Below, in pieces: positions 18,244 to 25,286 of a DNA stretch of 64,000 bases. A model generated the notes under the pieces. That model had not been told where the DNA came from, made no database searches, and saw only the letters and a list, made by a program, of their open reading frames with translations. The stretch covers positions 1-64,000 of the forward strand of contig JAEOTZ010000072.1 of assembly GCA_016839585.1 (NCBI GenBank). Direction: 5' to 3'. Source of the DNA: Promethearchaeota archaeon (GTDB lineage: Archaea > Asgardarchaeota > Lokiarchaeia > Sigyniarchaeales > SOKP01). Each line of letters opens with the position of its first letter. Position 1 is the first letter of the stretch. The translations under genes and the position numbers were made by a program.

Positions 18244-18786
18244 ATGACCGATTATGATTTTACCTATAAAATATTGATGCTAGGTGATGCTAGCGTTGGT
18301 AAGACCTCACTTACAATAAGATATATCTCTGGATTTTTTTTAGAAGACCTCAAATTAACTATTGGTGTTGATTTTTATTCAAAAACTACTAATTTTAAAG
18401 ATAAAAAAGTTAAACTTCAAATATGGGATTTTGGAGGAGAAGAGCGATTCAGATTTCTTCTTCATCAATATTGTAAGGGTGCTAATGGTGCTTTCTTTCT
18501 TTATGATATAACAAATTCTACTACTCTCGACCATCTACCAGATTGGACGTCAATCATCAGAGAGCATGTAGGTGATATACCCATAATGTTAATTGGTTCA
18601 AAACTCGATTTGGATGAATTTAGAGCCGTGTTAAGAGATGATGGAATACTATCGGCAAGGAAATATAATCTTGCCTCATTTGCGGAATTATCTTCAAAAA
18701 CAGGGCAAAATGTAGAAAAAGCATTTGAAGTTTTGACAGAAATTTTGTTTGAAAGATATTCAACTGAACAAAAGACAATTGTATAA
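18244..18786 (+). CDS. Ras/Rab-like small GTPase
   Basis: A 180-residue small GTPase. G1 is GDASVGKT (residues 14-21), a switch I Thr follows in LKLTIGVDF, G3 reads WDFGGEE, G4 GSKLDL (residues 118-123) and G5 SSKTG. G3 has DFGGEE in place of DTAGQE, and G4 is SKLD rather than NKxD, both departures from Ras/Rab. The start of switch II has no Gln at the usual catalytic place. No C-terminal Cys or CaaX box exists, so lipid anchoring by prenylation is unlikely. Roadblock proteins in the window are possible partners. Confidence 0.93.
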   Translation: MTDYDFTYKILMLGDASVGKTSLTIRYISGFFLEDLKLTIGVDFYSKTTNFKDKKVKLQIWDFGGEERFRFLLHQYCKGANGAFFLYDITNSTTLDHLPDWTSIIREHVGDIPIMLIGSKLDLDEFRAVLRDDGILSARKYNLASFAELSSKTGQNVEKAFEVLTEILFERYSTEQKTIV

Positions 18787-18886
18787 TTCAATACTATTTG
18801 TTAATCAAAAATATTTTAATAAAATTATATTTTAATTACTTTAATAGTCAAATCAATAACATAATACTTAATTTGGGGTGCATTTT

Positions 18887-19258
18887 ATGATAGAAGTATT
18901 AAATAAAAAAGATAAGCTTGAAGGATATATAGATGGGAAGAAATATTTGAATAAGAAAAGTAAATTATTAGGTTATATAGAGAATAATGAATTTAAGGAT
19001 AAATCAGGTTATACTCTTTTAATTCTTACAGAAAATCGAGATATAACTTGGAATGAGGGAGAAAAACAGGGATGGCTCGAAGATGGAAAGATTTACTCTT
19101 CACTTGATAATAGACTTATTTTCGAGTTTAAAAAAGATAAAGAACAGATTCTTAATTCTGAGGGTGATGTAATTTTATATTTTAAGAGAGATTTTGAAAA
19201 ATTAGATGATTTAGATTTCTTTGGAATTGCAGGACAATATCTTGAGTTATTTGCCTAG
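18887..19258 (+). CDS. Small beta-repeat protein (beta-flower-like), unknown function
   Basis: About 123 residues. The sequence holds repeated short strand-turn-strand units: LEGYIDGKKYLNKKSKLLGYI, then FKDKSGYTLL, GWLEDGKIYSSLDNRLIFEF and LNSEGDVILYF. This resembles the four-fold beta-flower type of small proteins, but that assignment is by pattern only. A GTG at 18878 is in frame, but GGGGTG at 18875-18880 itself forms a Shine-Dalgarno 6 nt before the ATG at 18887, so I chose the ATG. The end is acidic and hydrophobic (LDFFGIAGQYLELFA). Function is unknown. Confidence 0.7.
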   Translation: MIEVLNKKDKLEGYIDGKKYLNKKSKLLGYIENNEFKDKSGYTLLILTENRDITWNEGEKQGWLEDGKIYSSLDNRLIFEFKKDKEQILNSEGDVILYFKRDFEKLDDLDFFGIAGQYLELFA

Positions 19259-19446
19259 GTACTCATAATTTTGAAAAATATAAACCTCTAAATAACTTTT
19301 TTATATTATCATTTTTATTTAAAAGTTCAATTAAAATACTACGTTTCATCTTTATACAGAAATTAATTTTACTAAATAAGCTAAATTTTTATCTCCTAGA
19401 AATTTCTTGATAATAAGGCAGATATATTTCACCTATCGATGATGAA

Positions 19447-19579
19447 TGATCAATTGAATTAGTAATGATCATATCATTTGATAACAAAATTTGATCATTT
19501 CTAAATATCTGAATTCACTAGTAAAAAATTTGTTAATTTTTTTCATCAATTTTTTTTGTCGACCGTATTTGATTGATCA
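19447..19579. promoter_or_regulatory. Cluster of four TGATCA palindromes
   Basis: TGATCA occurs at 19447-19452, 19466-19471, 19492-19497 and 19574-19579. The flanks are also AT-rich and partly alike: AATGATCAATT, AATGATCATAT, TTTGATCATTT and ATTGATCACAT. The first two are 19 bp apart, about two helical turns. At about 30% GC one such hexamer is expected per roughly 3 kb, so four in 133 bp is far above chance. All lie upstream of the TATA-like element of the histone gene, as expected for operator or activator sites. The binding protein is unknown. Confidence 0.5.
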
Positions 19580-19610
19580 CATTTATCAGATTAACTAAGA
19601 TGAACCAACA

Positions 19611-19622
19611 CATTTATATATT
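19611..19622 (+). promoter_or_regulatory. Archaeal TATA-like promoter of the histone gene
   Basis: The sequence CATTTATATATT lies about 90 bp before the histone start. An archaeal TATA box directs initiation about 25 bp downstream, here near 19645, giving a leader of about 55 nt that contains the Shine-Dalgarno GTGGAGGA. The fourth TGATCA palindrome sits 34 bp upstream. It is the best promoter match in the intergenic region but has no experimental support. Confidence 0.5.
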
Positions 19623-19702
19623 AGGAATACTAATTTAAATTTAATTACACTTTAAAAATTAAAAAATTATTAATTAAACAATAGTTTGTGGAGGAATAAA
19701 AA

Positions 19703-19909
19703 ATGGCTGCATTTGCATGGAGTCCTCTTAGGGCTCTAATGAAAAAAGCCGGAGCTGAAATCGTAAGTCGTGCTGCAGTTGATAAATTGATGGATTATTT
19801 AGAAGAATATGCTAAAACATTAACTGGTTGCGCGTTAGATATCGCTAAACACTCCGGCAGAAAGAAAGTAACACAAGCCGATATGAAGATTGCCATAGGA
19901 TTGATATAG
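19703..19909 (+). CDS. Archaeal histone
   Basis: A 68-residue single histone-fold protein. The pattern PLRALMKKAGAEIVSRAAVDKLMDYLEEYAKTL forms alpha1 and alpha2, and GRKKVTQADMKIAIGL is the typical loop 2 to alpha3 end with the K-x-[VT]-T-x-A-D-[MI] motif. It has no tail, so it should form dimers and longer archaeal nucleosomes. A very good Shine-Dalgarno (GTGGAGGA) precedes the ATG by 7 nt. Upstream regulation is suggested by the TGATCA cluster. Residues differ little from the euryarchaeal family, and I see no extension. Confidence 0.95.
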   Translation: MAAFAWSPLRALMKKAGAEIVSRAAVDKLMDYLEEYAKTLTGCALDIAKHSGRKKVTQADMKIAIGLI

Positions 19910-20020
19910 GGCAATTTCACGTTAGCTTACTATATTTTTAACTCTTTTTTTTTCTTTTAATTTAAAAATAATTAATAATAGTCTTAATACTAAAGCAAAT
20001 TAAGAAAAATTTTAATCTTT

Positions 20021-20116
20021 TTATGTAATATATCTCGCGATTAAATAGATTCCAGTAGATATTAAAAGAATAGAGCTTAATATAAATATCAGTCTATATA
20101 TCACTTGAACAAACAT
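20021..20116 (-). pseudogene. Remnant of small membrane protein gene (third copy)
   Basis: On the minus strand 31 codons (ATG at 20116, TAA at 20021) read MFVQVIYRLIFILSSILLIS then TGIYLIARYIT. This aligns with the last 29 residues of the intact 66-residue membrane protein at 23174-23374, and the DNA around the stop (positions 20012-20060 against 23170-23215) is nearly identical. An in-frame TAG precedes the ATG, so the first half of the gene is lost. It is probably a decayed duplicate, although a 31-residue peptide cannot be excluded. Confidence 0.7.
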
Positions 20117-20198
20117 AAATCCCTAACATGTTATCACTATTGAAAATAGTACAATACAGATTAGTATAGTACTGATTTATTTCCAAAATAAAACAGTA

Positions 20199-20795
20199 TT
20201 GAAGAATCTTACCGTGGATGAGTTATGGAATATGCTTAAAACAATGGATTATAAAGATCAATTAAAGGTATTTAAAGAACTTGATCTTTCAATCAAACCA
20301 TTAAATGAAGGGCAAAATCGACAACTTATTCATTTATATTCTTGAAGGAGCAAGAAAAGGTGTTAAATTTTCAGAATTATACAAATCTGAGAAAAAGAAA
20401 TTATTTTGGGAACATTTTAAAACACTAACACCTATTTTAGAGAAGAAAAGATGAATAGAATCCTTTAATGTGAACGAACAGAAGAAAATTACCAAAGAAG
20501 TATATAAGAGAAGTCTTTTATGGGAAATCATTAAATCCGGAAAATATATTTTTAATACAGGCGAAAAAAAATTATGATTAAAGAAAATAAAGCTGAGGAT
20601 TTGATCAATAGGGCTAAAGGAGATGGGATCATCTCCAATTCAGATAAAACTCATCTTCAATTTATAAATTCTACTCGAAACTATATACATATTGAAGAAT
20701 TTATTAACTCTGGTGATGATATTACTGAAATTAAATTTAATCTTTCATTTGGAGTCTTTAAAGAAGTTCTGGATAAATTAAAAAAACTATTTTAA
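20199..20795 (+). pseudogene. Broken gene, possibly HEPN-like
   Basis: Three fragments in different frames read as one protein. Fragment 1 (from 20199) contains VDELWNMLKTMDYKDQLKVF and ends at TGA 20343. Fragment 2 shifts frame near 20341 (LEGARKGVKFSELYKSEKKK), with an in-frame TGA at 20452-20454, then continues to TGA 20575. Fragment 3 (20574-20795, 73 codons, ATG overlapping that TGA) contains FINSTRNYIHIEEFINSGDD, where RNYIH resembles the R-N-x-I-H pattern of HEPN-like domains. At least two frame lesions and one stop suggest decay. Fragment 3 alone may still be translated. The HEPN reading is tentative. Confidence 0.6.
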
Positions 20796-20953
20796 ATATT
20801 AGTTGTCTTCAAATTTGAAAAAGAATACTATAACACAAGTCCTACAATGAGGATTTCAGGGGAAAGGGATATATCAAGATTTTCTAATTTTAAAGCTTAC
20901 TTTTTTAGGAGGGGGCATCACGGGGGAGGGAGGTAAATATAGAGAGAGAATTT

Positions 20954-21317
20954 TCAATTATCATCAAATTCACTTTCATGTGGCGGTGGCTTGTATTTTA
21001 TGGAAGCATCATAATAATCTGGACAATACCACGCCTTCCAGCGTGGATGAAAAATCATATCAGTATCACTCCTAGCACATGCAGCACATTCGCATATTGA
21101 AACTTGCAAGCTTCTACTAAGTTCATTAACTTGTCTATTTATATCTCTTAGCTGTTTTGTTATTTCCGAATCCATTTTTTTACTTTTCCTTATCTGTCTA
21201 CTTTTATCTAATAAATATTTAATTCTTTCGCTTACAGCTTGTATTATTATTTTTCGCAAAGAATTTCTTAAATTTATTAGTTGAGGATCCCTAATAGTAA
21301 TTCTTTTTTTTTTTCAT
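20954..21317 (-). CDS. Small zinc-binding protein with SICxCxxC motif (start disrupted by an A11 run)
   Basis: From a TTG at 21259 the frame encodes 101 residues. Reading upstream, the frame still looks coding (RDPQLINLRNSL) up to a run of 11 A (21304-21314 on the plus strand as T11) directly after ATG at 21317. With one A fewer, the ATG would be in frame and give MKKKRITIRDPQLINL. The run is either a sequence indel or a site of slippage. The protein is helical and basic, then has SICECAACARSDTDMIFHPRW, KAWYCPDYYD and an acidic end. The Cys pattern is shared with the small protein at 21604. Function is unknown. Confidence 0.65.
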
Positions 21318-21367
21318 TTCATTTTGATTATTTTTATTTTATTAAAATACCACAATTTATAATTGTG

Positions 21368-21616
21368 TTATTTATAATCTCCAATAAAGTTGATGTAATT
21401 AGATTTTAGATTGAGTTTACCTTTAATGTATTCAGGGAATTGAATGGGTTCAATTTCATCTTTATATTTTTCGACGAACCAATTAATTGTGTTTTCAATC
21501 TCAATTTCTAGTTGTTCCGGTGAAATTCCTTCTCCATAGTATCTATTTACTAATTGTTCATAATATATCAAGAAGAATACACCTATACCTTCATCTTTTA
21601 ATGTTAATATAAGCAA
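21368..21616 (-). CDS. Hypothetical protein
   Basis: An 82-residue protein with a TTG start. Its first residues overlap the end of the upstream zinc protein gene by 13 bp, suggesting co-translation. The sequence has a hydrophobic N-terminal stretch (GIGVFFLIYYEQLVNRYY), then EGISPEQLEIEIENTINWF and a mixed C-terminus. It is predicted mainly helical. I do not recognise a family and assign no function. Codon use is like its neighbours. Confidence 0.55.
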   Translation of the reverse strand: MLILTLKDEGIGVFFLIYYEQLVNRYYGEGISPEQLEIEIENTINWFVEKYKDEIEPIQFPEYIKGKLNLKSNYINFIGDYK

Positions 21617-21807
21617 TTTTTATTGGGTTCTTTCTTTTCAAATATATAAATTCTTTTTTTTTTATTATTATTATCAAGAATTTTCTCTAAACAATCAATA
21701 CAAAACCAACATTTTAAATTTATAACGTATATCATATCTTTCTCAATTGAACTACATATAGGGCATTGACAAATAGAATGAGTAAAAGCCCAGTAAAGAT
21801 TATCCAA
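21604..21807 (-). CDS. Small zinc-binding protein, SICxCxxC type
   Basis: A 67-residue protein from a TTG at 21807. It contains SICQCPICSSIEKDMIYVIN, then LKCWFCIDCLEKIL, so five or six Cys could bind one or two zinc ions. The pattern S-I-C-x-C-x2-C-x5-D-M-I, then W-[FY]-C, is also in the neighbouring protein at 20954, indicating paralogy or a shared domain. The C-terminus is Asn/Lys-rich. It is the first of three same-strand genes spaced closely (21807 to 20954). Function is unknown. Confidence 0.6.
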   Translation of the reverse strand: MDNLYWAFTHSICQCPICSSIEKDMIYVINLKCWFCIDCLEKILDNNNKKKRIYIFEKKEPNKNCLY

Positions 21808-22161
21808 TGGGTTTGATTATATAATCTATTTCTATGCTATCAACATGATATAAAGTGATTTCATGTGTAGCTTTTAAAAAAATTAATAATTTTTTTTTTC
21901 TTTTACAGAGTTTAATCTTCTTTCTTCTCGTGACTGATTTCATTCAAAATGTCATCGATATAGTGGATATTGTCATCTCCTACTTCCTTTCGTAATAATT
22001 TGGAGAGGAATTTTCGAATTAAAATTAAATATATAAATAATATAAATTCTTTATTGGGCGTTTCGATTTAATGACTGAACTTTTTTAATTTTTTAGAAAA
22101 AGTTTTTATATTTTTGTTGATATTTAAATCTATAATTTTACTTATTTGTGAGAGTGATTTT
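21808..22161. other. Intergenic stretch with a possible 35-codon relic
   Basis: No complete gene with a usual start is visible. On the minus strand 21912-22019 an open frame of 35 codons reads RKFLSKLLRKEVGDDNIHYI and ends ISHEKKED. It has no ATG, GTG or TTG, so it may be a remnant or a very small gene with an unusual start. Otherwise the sequence is AT-rich with a TATA-like stretch TTATATTTTT near 22107 that could serve the membrane protein gene at 22162. Confidence 0.4.
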
Positions 22162-22791
22162 ATGGAATCCAAAAATGAGATAAAAGAAAAGTTTGAGTTT
22201 GAAATAAAATATTTTAAAATATCTTACATCGTTATTTGGACTCTCATTATAGCTTTAAATGCAGTCATACTACCCTTACTAATAATGGTGTACTTCGATT
22301 TTATTCCTTTATTCAGATCATCGGTTAGAATCATTCGGGTAATATACATTATAATTATCATTTCTCCAATCATAAAAATCGGTTTTGAAGCATGTGAAAT
22401 AGTTAGATTAGGATTATTCTTAAAATTGGATGAAAAGGATAAGGAAAGTGCTAATAACACTGCTAGAGGATTTATTGGGACGCGAATATTCAGGAACTAT
22501 TACCTTGTAATTATAATAATATTATTTGTTATAGGGGAAATAGTTGAATTAATAGCAAAAAACGGTGACTTACCTGGGAATGATGCTGATTTTTTAGCTT
22601 TTTACTTATTGTTTTCAATTTTGATCTCTATTGACATATTTCTTATAGCTGCGGGTCCACATTTGATAAAATATTCGATAGATTACATTGATAAAACAAA
22701 AAAAATGAAAGCAATCGTATGGTCAATTGTTTGGATAGTCGTTTTACTGATTATTTTAAACCTTGATTATCTTATACCGTACTTTGATTAA
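22162..22791 (+). CDS. Five-to-six-helix integral membrane protein, unknown
   Basis: From ATG at 22162 this encodes 209 residues. An in-frame TTG at 22114 would add 16 residues, but GTGAGAGTGA stands just before the ATG, which also begins the hydrophilic segment MESKNEIKEKFEFEIKYFK. Hydrophobic segments follow at about residues 22-45, 58-78, 112-130, 146-166 and 185-203. There is no conserved motif I recognise. Loops are short with both acidic and basic residues. It lies in the accessory stretch between small zinc proteins and the small membrane protein copies. Function is unknown. Confidence 0.65.
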   Translation: MESKNEIKEKFEFEIKYFKISYIVIWTLIIALNAVILPLLIMVYFDFIPLFRSSVRIIRVIYIIIIISPIIKIGFEACEIVRLGLFLKLDEKDKESANNTARGFIGTRIFRNYYLVIIIILFVIGEIVELIAKNGDLPGNDADFLAFYLLFSILISIDIFLIAAGPHLIKYSIDYIDKTKKMKAIVWSIVWIVVLLIILNLDYLIPYFD

Positions 22792-22926
22792 GATGTAAGT
22801 ATTTATTTTTTTCTTTAATTTTTTTAAATTAGAGAACTATAATACATTTTCGTATATCCATTCTTTAAACACCATTAAAGATTCGGTTAGGAATTACAAT
22901 TATAATTACTATTATAGGATATAATG

Positions 22927-23076
22927 TTATGTAATGAATCTTAGAATTAAATATACTCCAGCCGTTACTAATAGAATAGAAGTTAATACATATATCACTC
23001 CATGGAGTAGTTGAATAAATAGTATATCCCACCAATTTATCGCTATGAACATTAGTATTATGCCAGCTAAAATCAT
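22927..23076 (-). CDS. Small two-helix membrane protein (second copy, short form)
   Basis: A 49-residue open frame on the minus strand: MILAGIILMFIAINWWDILF, then IQLLHGVIYVLTSILLVTAG and VYLILRFIT. It aligns almost end to end with residues 18-66 of the 66-residue protein at 23174. The frame is intact, and nearly all changes are conservative, so it may still be expressed, but it lacks the Lys-rich N-terminus and the good Shine-Dalgarno of the other copy. A stop lies three codons upstream. Two transmembrane helices flank the INWWD loop. Function is unknown. Confidence 0.6.
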   Translation of the reverse strand: MILAGIILMFIAINWWDILFIQLLHGVIYVLTSILLVTAGVYLILRFIT

Positions 23077-23173
23077 ACAATTAACTTAATATAAAGCGAT
23101 TTCTTGAAAGCTTAAAAAATTTTTAAATTCTTTTTATTTTTTTTTTTCTTAAACAAAAAAAAAGTTAATCTTT

Positions 23174-23374
23174 TTATGTAATATATCTCGCAATTAAATA
23201 GATTCCAGTAGATACTAATAGAATAGAGGTTAAAACATATATCAACCCATAGAGTACTTGAATAAATATTATATCCCACCAATTTATTAAAATGAATAGA
23301 AGTAGTATCCCGATTAATATCATAGAGAATCCAAATAGAATTACAAATAAACTTACTTTTGCATTCTTTTTCAT
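23174..23374 (-). CDS. Small two-helix membrane protein (intact copy)
   Basis: A 66-residue protein starting MKKNAKVSLFVILFGFSM, with a hydrophobic segment, an INWWDIIFIQVLYG loop and a second segment ending in YLIARYIT. The ATG follows GGGTGGT with 7 nt spacing, an excellent ribosome-binding site, which makes this copy the likely functional one. Two further copies lie at 22927 (short) and 20021 (remnant) on the same strand. No known domain is recognised; it may be a small membrane subunit or toxin-like peptide, but nothing in the sequence decides this. Confidence 0.65.
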   Translation of the reverse strand: MKKNAKVSLFVILFGFSMILIGILLLFILINWWDIIFIQVLYGLIYVLTSILLVSTGIYLIARYIT

Positions 23375-23447
23375 TATAATACCACCCCTCTACTTTTCTA
23401 GAGTAAATAGAGTATATAAAAGAACTGATTTTGTGAATAAACAGATA

Positions 23448-23933
23448 TTATATTAATTTCTTGGCAAATTCATAAATAAGGTGCCCAAACCATATTGTTG
23501 TTTTACCTGTTTTTTTATACCCATTTCTCCTATAGAATTTTTGAGCTTTTTGTAGAATTTCTGTAGTATCCAAAGTCATAATTTTGCATCCCTCCGAACG
23601 CGCTTCCTTTTCCACATGCAGCAATAAGGAAGCTGCTGGGCTATTCATCCCTTGTTTTTTTGGATGCACTGCCATCCCTCGAATATGGCCTTCTTCCGCT
23701 TCTATTTTCTGCCATTCAATAGTTCCAATTACTTTTCCACCATGTTCAATTGCTACATACACTTTCATTTGATTTAACCGCTCTTTGGCAGTTTCTTCAT
23801 TTGATAAAATTGTATCTGCAAAAGCTTCTGGAGAATAAAAGTCACGATATTCCTCAAATGCTGCTAATAAGACTTCCTGGATAAGTTTAATTTCATGAAT
23901 TGATGCTCGATGTATTGTATAGTCATCCTGCAT
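23448..23933 (-). CDS. GNAT family N-acetyltransferase
   Basis: A 161-residue acetyltransferase of the GNAT fold. It has YTIHRASIHEIKLIQEVL as beta1-alpha1, KVIGTIEWQKI as beta4 region, HIRGMAVHPKKQGMNSPAAS as motif A with the acetyl-CoA loop (the usual Q/R-x-x-G-x-G/A is partly changed), and AQKFYRRNGYKKTGKT as motif B. The acceptor is unknown. The gene looks GC-richer than its neighbours (visible GC- and CC-rich codons) and its protein resembles bacterial members, so I infer recent transfer. It lies in the accessory region. Confidence 0.85.
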   Translation of the reverse strand: MQDDYTIHRASIHEIKLIQEVLLAAFEEYRDFYSPEAFADTILSNEETAKERLNQMKVYVAIEHGGKVIGTIEWQKIEAEEGHIRGMAVHPKKQGMNSPAASLLLHVEKEARSEGCKIMTLDTTEILQKAQKFYRRNGYKKTGKTTIWFGHLIYEFAKKLI

Positions 23934-24085
23934 TGATTTTTTCCAATCCTTTGATTAATTTATGATTATATTATTCACAATTTAAAATAAAAAACATCTT
24001 TTGCTTTATCAGCATAGAAATATCTACCTGACCCCATTACATCTACATGTCGAAAGATTATCCCAGAAAATTCAATTTTTTGAGA

Positions 24086-24439
24086 TTATACTCTCTCTTT
24101 TAACATAATTTTTTCAATTTCTCTTTTAGAATTAGACTCAACTATATTCTTCAGCATTTTTCCCAACTCTGAAACAAGAATTTCTTCTTCTGAAGAGTAA
24201 TATTGATCTGAGTCAGCTCCAATCGCAACATTTCCTTTTTGAATACCTCCGGGATTTTTTTTTGCTTCAATTTTATATTTCTTGAAATAAGTTAAAATTA
24301 AATTTAATTTCTCAAGACTTGGCCGACCAATATCATCAAGTATCTTAAATATATTTGTTTTTGGATATCTTAAATAATCATAAACAGTATCGGGAGTTTT
24401 TTTGGGCTGATAATCTGGATATAAATCTTTTTCATTCAA
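24086..24439 (-). CDS. Hypothetical protein
   Basis: A 117-residue hydrophilic protein. Visible elements are a Pro/Tyr-rich N-terminus (DLYPDYQPKKTPDTVYDYLR), a helical middle (PSLEKLNLILTYFKKYKIE), a Gly/Asn-rich linker (NPGGIQKGNVAIGADSDQYY) and a charged helix (EEILVSELGKMLKNIVES) at the end. It has no membrane segment, Cys pairs or recognised motif. It is divergent from the small GTPase downstream, separated by about 190 bp. I cannot assign a family. Confidence 0.55.
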   Translation of the reverse strand: MNEKDLYPDYQPKKTPDTVYDYLRYPKTNIFKILDDIGRPSLEKLNLILTYFKKYKIEAKKNPGGIQKGNVAIGADSDQYYSSEEEILVSELGKMLKNIVESNSKREIEKIMLKERV

Positions 24440-24556
24440 GGTGATTCCAATTTTTTACTTATTTAACTATAAAGTTTAATATGGTTAATTTCATTAAGAT
24501 TTTTAATAATTTCTTTTATTATAACTTAAAAATTTACTAAAGATTAGAACATAAAA

Positions 24557-24564
24557 TTTATATA
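24557..24564 (+). promoter_or_regulatory. TATA-like promoter of the second small GTPase gene
   Basis: TTTATATA lies 63 bp before the proposed ATT start at 24627. Initiation about 25 bp downstream would fall near 24588, leaving a leader of about 40 nt with the Shine-Dalgarno AAGGAG at 24614-24619. The position is consistent with transcription starting upstream of the ATT, which supports the gene start chosen there. Confidence 0.45.
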
Positions 24565-24626
24565 CCCCGCTAAAATTAAGTTATAAGAATCTAACCAGAA
24601 TAAAGATCTTATGAAGGAGATAAGAG

Positions 24627-25202
24627 ATTACTGAAGAGAAACCAATTTATATTTTCAAAATTTGCATTTTAGGTCAAGAAAGGGTAGGAAAAACTTGCCT
24701 TGCAAGAAGACTATGTTTCGATACTTTTGATGTAAATACAAAAGAAACTATTGGAATAGATTTTTATACATATAATCTTCCTGCTATTGTTGATGGGGAA
24801 GATACTTTTATTCGACTAAGTGTTTGGGATTTTGGTGGTCGTGAACAGTTTAAAAAATTCTTTCCTTACTACATCAATGGTGCTAATGGAATATTCATGG
24901 TATTTGATTTGGTTGATCTTCAAACTTTATTAAGATTAGACTGGTGGTACGAGAGATTAGGTGATTATTATCATGCAGATTCTCCAAGGATTTTCATTGG
25001 GACAAAAAATGACCTAGTTAAAATTGCTGACGAGAAAAGTAAGGTTGATGATTTAGTTATTAAAAGATTTATGGAAAGGCATGATGAAGGATTATTTTTT
25101 AGAACATCTTCAAGGGATAATTATAATGTTCAAAAAATTTTTAAAGAACTTGTTATTAAAGTATTAGAAAAAAATAAATTAGATTATGATAAGCTCTTAT
25201 AA
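24627..25202 (+). CDS. Ras/Rab-like small GTPase with ATT start codon
   Basis: A 191-residue GTPase if translation starts at ATT 24627 (residues ITEEKPIYIFKICILG). G1 is GQERVGKT (16-23), then TKETIGIDFY for switch I, WDFGGRE for G3, GTKNDL for G4 and TSSRD in the G5 place. The frame has a stop at 24621 and no ATG, GTG or TTG before the P-loop; the next ATG is mid-protein at 24897 and would remove G1 to G3. AAGGAGAT sits 7 nt before the ATT. The N-terminus matches the other GTPase (MTDYDFTYKILMLGD). Start codon or sequence accuracy needs testing. There is no C-terminal Cys motif. Confidence 0.85.
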   Translation: MTEEKPIYIFKICILGQERVGKTCLARRLCFDTFDVNTKETIGIDFYTYNLPAIVDGEDTFIRLSVWDFGGREQFKKFFPYYINGANGIFMVFDLVDLQTLLRLDWWYERLGDYYHADSPRIFIGTKNDLVKIADEKSKVDDLVIKRFMERHDEGLFFRTSSRDNYNVQKIFKELVIKVLEKNKLDYDKLL

Positions 25203-25286
25203 ACAAACCTAGTTTATTCAAATCTTACCTTTATTTAAAATTCAAAGATATCTAAAGTGATTTCACAAAAAATTAAAATTAAAAAA

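Larger units (their letters stand above)
19259..19702. other. Non-coding stretch upstream of the histone gene
   Basis: About 440 bp without a gene. The left part (19259-19440) is plain AT-rich sequence with no feature I can support. The right part holds four TGATCA palindromes (19447-19579), a TATA-like element at about 19613-19622 and the histone ribosome-binding site GGAGGA near 19690. Regulation of the histone gene is the likely use of the right half. Confidence 0.7.

Noticed and set aside
20452-20454. TGA as a sense codon in the HEPN-like frame
   Set aside because: All other genes end normally at TGA or TAA and this region also has a frame shift, so plain gene decay is the simpler reading.
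22865-23080. A 71-codon minus-strand frame with Trp and Ser
   Set aside because: The 49-residue membrane protein lies in another phase of the same DNA and aligns with the paralogue at 23174; this frame is the shadow.
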